64,000 nt of DNA from assembly GCA_943369755.1 (NCBI GenBank), contig CALROG020000014.1, forward strand, positions 1 to 64,000. Direction: 5' to 3'. Below are positions 61,391-64,000 of the stretch, piece after piece (position 1 is the stretch's first letter; every line of letters starts with the position of its first letter). The notes beneath the pieces were generated by a model. The model was given only the letters and a program-made list of their open reading frames with translations, ran no database searches and had not been told where the DNA came from. This stretch comes from CALROG01 sp943369755 (GTDB lineage: Bacteria; Pseudomonadota; Gammaproteobacteria; Burkholderiales; Burkholderiaceae_C). The position numbers and the translations under genes were made by a program.

Positions 61391-62560
61391 ATGCAATACA
61401 CCCATGAACACCTCGAAATCCAGAACACGCTGAAGCGGTACATCGACGAGCACATCAACCCCCATGTGGACGAATGGGAGGCGGCCGAGATTTTCCCGGC
61501 GCATGAAGTCTTCAAGGGTTTGGGAAAACTGGGCCTGCTGGGCCTGACCAAGCCCGCGGAATATGGCGGCATGGGGCTGGACTATTCCTATTCGATGCTG
61601 ATGGCCGAAACGCTCGGCCATATTGACTGCGGCGGTGTACCCATGGCCATTGGTGTACAGACGGACATGTGCACCCCAGCGCTGGCGCGCTTTGGCAGCG
61701 AGGCGCTCAAGCGGGAGTTTCTCGCGCCGGCGATTGCGGGTGACATGGTGGGCTGCATTGGCGTCAGCGAACCGGCCGCCGGCAGTGACGTGGCAGGCAT
61801 CAAGAGCCATGCCCGCAAAGACGGCGACGACTACGTGATTACCGGCCAGAAGATGTGGATTACCAACAGCTTGCAGGCCGACTGGATGTGCATGCTGGTC
61901 AACACCGGCGAGGGCGCGCCGCACAAAAACAAGAGCCTGGTGATGGTGCCCATGCGCGACGGGCCGAACGGCAAGATGACCAAGGGCATTTCGGTGGCGC
62001 AGAAGATCAAAAAGATCGGCATGAACAGCAGCGACACCGGTCTGATTTATTTTGACGAAGTGCGGGTACCGCAGCGCAACCGCATTGGTGCCGAAGGCCA
62101 GGGCTTCGTCTACCAGATGCAGCAGTTTCAGGAAGAACGGCTGTGGGCGGCTGCGAGCTGCCTCATCTCGCTCAACCGTTGCATTGAATGGACGATTGAG
62201 TGGGCGCAGCAGCGCAAGCTTTTCGGCGCCAGCCTGGCTGACCAGCAGTATGTGCAGTTCAAGCTGGCCGAACTGAAAACCGAGGTGGAAAGCCTGCGTG
62301 CACTGACCTACCGCGCCTGCGACCTGTATGTGCAGGGCCAGGACGTGCTGGAGCTGGCCAGCATGGCCAAGCTCAAAGCCGGGCGACTGAACCGCCTCAT
62401 CCCTGACGGCTGCCTGCAGTTTTGGGGCGGTATGGGCTTTACCTGGGAAAACAAGGTTTCGCGGATGTACCGCGACGGCCGGCTCGGTTCAATTGGCGGC
62501 GGTGCCGACGAGGTGATGCTGGGCATTCTGGCCAAGATCATGGGCATTGCAAAGAGATGA
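61391..62560 (+). CDS. Acyl-CoA dehydrogenase (AtuD/isovaleryl-type)
   Basis: From ATG 61391 (CGGAGA upstream) the 389-residue protein shows CIGVSEPAAGSDVAGI, QKMWITNSLQADWM and a C-terminal GRLGSIGGGADEVMLGILAK. It supplies an alpha,beta-unsaturated acyl-CoA for the carboxylase. Citronellyl-CoA dehydrogenase (AtuD) is one candidate by context. It overlaps the next gene by four bases. Confidence 0.9.
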   Translation: MQYTHEHLEIQNTLKRYIDEHINPHVDEWEAAEIFPAHEVFKGLGKLGLLGLTKPAEYGGMGLDYSYSMLMAETLGHIDCGGVPMAIGVQTDMCTPALARFGSEALKREFLAPAIAGDMVGCIGVSEPAAGSDVAGIKSHARKDGDDYVITGQKMWITNSLQADWMCMLVNTGEGAPHKNKSLVMVPMRDGPNGKMTKGISVAQKIKKIGMNSSDTGLIYFDEVRVPQRNRIGAEGQGFVYQMQQFQEERLWAAASCLISLNRCIEWTIEWAQQRKLFGASLADQQYVQFKLAELKTEVESLRALTYRACDLYVQGQDVLELASMAKLKAGRLNRLIPDGCLQFWGGMGFTWENKVSRMYRDGRLGSIGGGADEVMLGILAKIMGIAKR

Positions 62561-64000
62561 AGCGCCTCCTGATCGCCAACCGTGGCGAGATCGCCCGGCG
62601 GATCATTCGCACCGCGCACGCCATGGGCATACAAACTGTTGCGGTGTATTCAGACGCCGACGCGCAGGCCTTGCATGTGCAAGAGGCCAGCCAAGCCTAC
62701 GCTTTAGGCGGCAACGCCTCCGCAGACAGTTACTTGCGCATCGACAAGTTGCTGGAGGCCGCGCAGGCGACCAGCGCCGATGCGGTGCACCCCGGCTACG
62801 GCTTTTTGAGCGAGAACGCCGACTTTGCGCAAGCCGTGGTCGACGCAGGCCTGCGCTGGGTTGGCCCGCCGCCTGCAGCCATTCGCCAACTGGGCAGCAA
62901 GAGTGCGGCCAAGGCGCTGGCGCAGGCGCACGGTGTGCCTTGTCTGCCCGGCTATCACGGCGCGGACCAGTCCGACGCCCGGCTGGCGGCCGAGGCCCAG
63001 GCTATCGGCCTGCCCCTGATGGTCAAGGCCGTGGCGGGCGGCGGTGGCCGGGGCATGCGGCTGGTGACAGACATGGCGCAGTTCAGCGCCGCAGTGCAAA
63101 GTGCACGCAGCGAGGCGTTGGCGGCTTTTGGTTCGGGCGCGCTGCTGCTGGAGCGGGCGCTGCTGGCGCCACGCCATGTCGAGGTGCAAGTGTTTGCTGA
63201 CGCGCACGGCCAGTGCATTCACCTGGGCGAGCGCGACTGCTCGGTGCAGCGACGCCACCAGAAGATCATTGAAGAAAGCCCCAGCCCGGCCGTTGCGCCC
63301 GCGCTGCGCCAGCGCATGGGCCAATGCGCGGTGGCGCTGGCGCAGGCTGCCGGTTATGTGGGCGCGGGGACAGTTGAATTTTTGCTTGAGGGGGCTGACT
63401 TCTATCTGATGGAGATGAACACCCGGCTACAGGTGGAGCACCCGGTGACCGAGATGGTGACGGGCCTGGACCTGGTGGAATGGCAGATTCGCGTGGCGCG
63501 CGGCGAACCCTTGCCGCTGGCGCAGGAAGGCGTGCTGTTCAGCGGCCACGCCATCGAGGTGCGGCTGTGCGCTGAAGACGAAGACTTCACCCCGCATTGC
63601 GGCACGGTTCGCCACTTTCGCGCGCCGCAGGGAGTGCGCTTTGACCACGCCGTGTTTGAGGGGCTGCAGGTTTCGCCGTATTACGACTCGATGCTTGGCA
63701 AGCTGGTGGCGCACGCGCCCACCCGGGCCGAGGCCATCGACCAACTGGCCGGCGCGCTCGACCGGCTACAGCTATTGGGCTTGCCCACCAATCGGGCGTT
63801 TTTGGCGGCCTGCCTGCGCCACAGCGGCTTTCGCGACGGCCAGGCCTTGGTGCCGTTCCTGCACCAGGCGGCGCAAGGGTTGCGCGATGTGCTACAAAAA
63901 CAAGAGCGGGTCGCGCTTATTCCATGCGGGCTACAGGCGATTTTGTTCAATATCAGGGGTGAAAAGACAGGCCCTGGCGGCTTGCCCTGCGGCTTTGCCC
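62557..64000 (+). CDS. Acyl-CoA carboxylase alpha subunit, biotin carboxylase domain (3' end outside window)
   Basis: The frame runs 481 codons to the right edge. It starts MKRLLIANRGEIARRII and contains HPGYGFLSENA, the ATP-grasp glycine loop GGGGRGM, RDCSVQRRHQKIIEE and EMNTRLQVEHPVTEM. The biotinyl domain would lie beyond the edge. With the carboxyltransferase it forms a methylcrotonyl- or geranyl-CoA-type carboxylase. Codons about 446-460 are formed by repeat copy H. Confidence 0.93.
   Translation, partial: MKRLLIANRGEIARRIIRTAHAMGIQTVAVYSDADAQALHVQEASQAYALGGNASADSYLRIDKLLEAAQATSADAVHPGYGFLSENADFAQAVVDAGLRWVGPPPAAIRQLGSKSAAKALAQAHGVPCLPGYHGADQSDARLAAEAQAIGLPLMVKAVAGGGGRGMRLVTDMAQFSAAVQSARSEALAAFGSGALLLERALLAPRHVEVQVFADAHGQCIHLGERDCSVQRRHQKIIEESPSPAVAPALRQRMGQCAVALAQAAGYVGAGTVEFLLEGADFYLMEMNTRLQVEHPVTEMVTGLDLVEWQIRVARGEPLPLAQEGVLFSGHAIEVRLCAEDEDFTPHCGTVRHFRAPQGVRFDHAVFEGLQVSPYYDSMLGKLVAHAPTRAEAIDQLAGALDRLQLLGLPTNRAFLAACLRHSGFRDGQALVPFLHQAAQGLRDVLQKQERVALIPCGLQAILFNIRGEKTGPGGLPCGFA
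63891..63934 (-). repeat. Dispersed palindromic repeat, copy H (inside the biotin carboxylase gene)
   Basis: Plus strand: GCTACAAAAACAAGAGCG, GGTCGCGCTTATTCC, ATGCGGGCTA. In reverse it matches copy C block for block (TAGCCCGCAT ... GCG.GA.CC ... GTAGC). It encodes LQKQERVALIPCGL, just after the conserved biotin carboxylase core. Confidence 0.6.

Noticed and set aside
1..64000. CRISPR array, prophage, integrase or intact insertion sequence
   Set aside because: No regularly spaced direct repeats, phage structural genes, integrase or full transposase was seen; the only transposon-related sequence is the TnpB-like domain protein.

Overview
The window is GC-rich, densely coding DNA that looks like the chromosome of a betaproteobacterium, most likely a Comamonadaceae member (order Burkholderiales). 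I judge this from the argB / QseBC-type two-component / slmA neighbourhood, the fatty-acid cluster, and a dispersed repeat built around a GCTATnAAAATAGTAGC palindrome. I do not assign a genus. No tRNA, rRNA, CRISPR array or intact insertion sequence was seen.

Region 1 (1-24.4 kb) is a cell-surface island. It holds a type I secretion ABC ATPase (cut by the left edge) behind a small protein resembling the N-terminal half of TnpB; a glycan-export ATPase fused to a GNAT-like domain, a double glycosyltransferase and a PIG-L deacetylase; the matching export permease co-transcribed with a Crp/Fnr regulator; an operon of FecR-domain protein, CHASE2 nucleotidyl cyclase and a TPR/beta-barrel (Slam-like) protein; an 822-residue RTX/S-layer-like protein; then a GT4 glycosyltransferase, a methyltransferase, a SapC-family protein, a secreted serine protease, an O-acyltransferase and a serralysin-like metalloprotease. 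Three near-perfect TGTGA-N6-TCACA palindromes lie before the export operon, the FecR-cyclase operon and the S-layer-like gene. Each has a -10-like hexamer at class II CRP spacing. Together with the local Crp-like protein and cyclase they suggest a self-contained nucleotide-signalled surface regulon. The cyclase and the regulator both depart from canonical cAMP-handling residues.

Region 2 (24.4-30.1 kb) is dTDP-L-rhamnose synthesis (rfbBDAC) with a GT2 transferase and, divergently, a WecA/MraY-like initiating transferase. Region 3 (30.1-36.5 kb) is argB, a QseBC-like two-component pair, slmA, a decayed pdeM-like phosphoesterase and an FG-GAP exoprotein that shares its C-terminal module with the two proteases of region 1.

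Region 4 (36.5-45.5 kb) is a sugar-acid catabolic cluster: Ldh2 oxidoreductase, UxaA-family dehydratase, TRAP transporter and FadR regulator on one strand; two SDR dehydrogenases and a fumarylacetoacetase-family hydrolase divergent to them across a perfect FadR-type palindrome. Region 5 (45.6-55.7 kb) is a beta-oxidation operon under a TetR regulator. Region 6 (55.9-58.0 kb) holds a TPR methyltransferase and a Tim44-domain protein. Region 7 (58.1 kb to the right edge) is a TetR-led acyl-CoA carboxylase cluster resembling atu (acyclic terpenoid) or methylcrotonyl-CoA pathways; its biotin carboxylase runs off the right edge.
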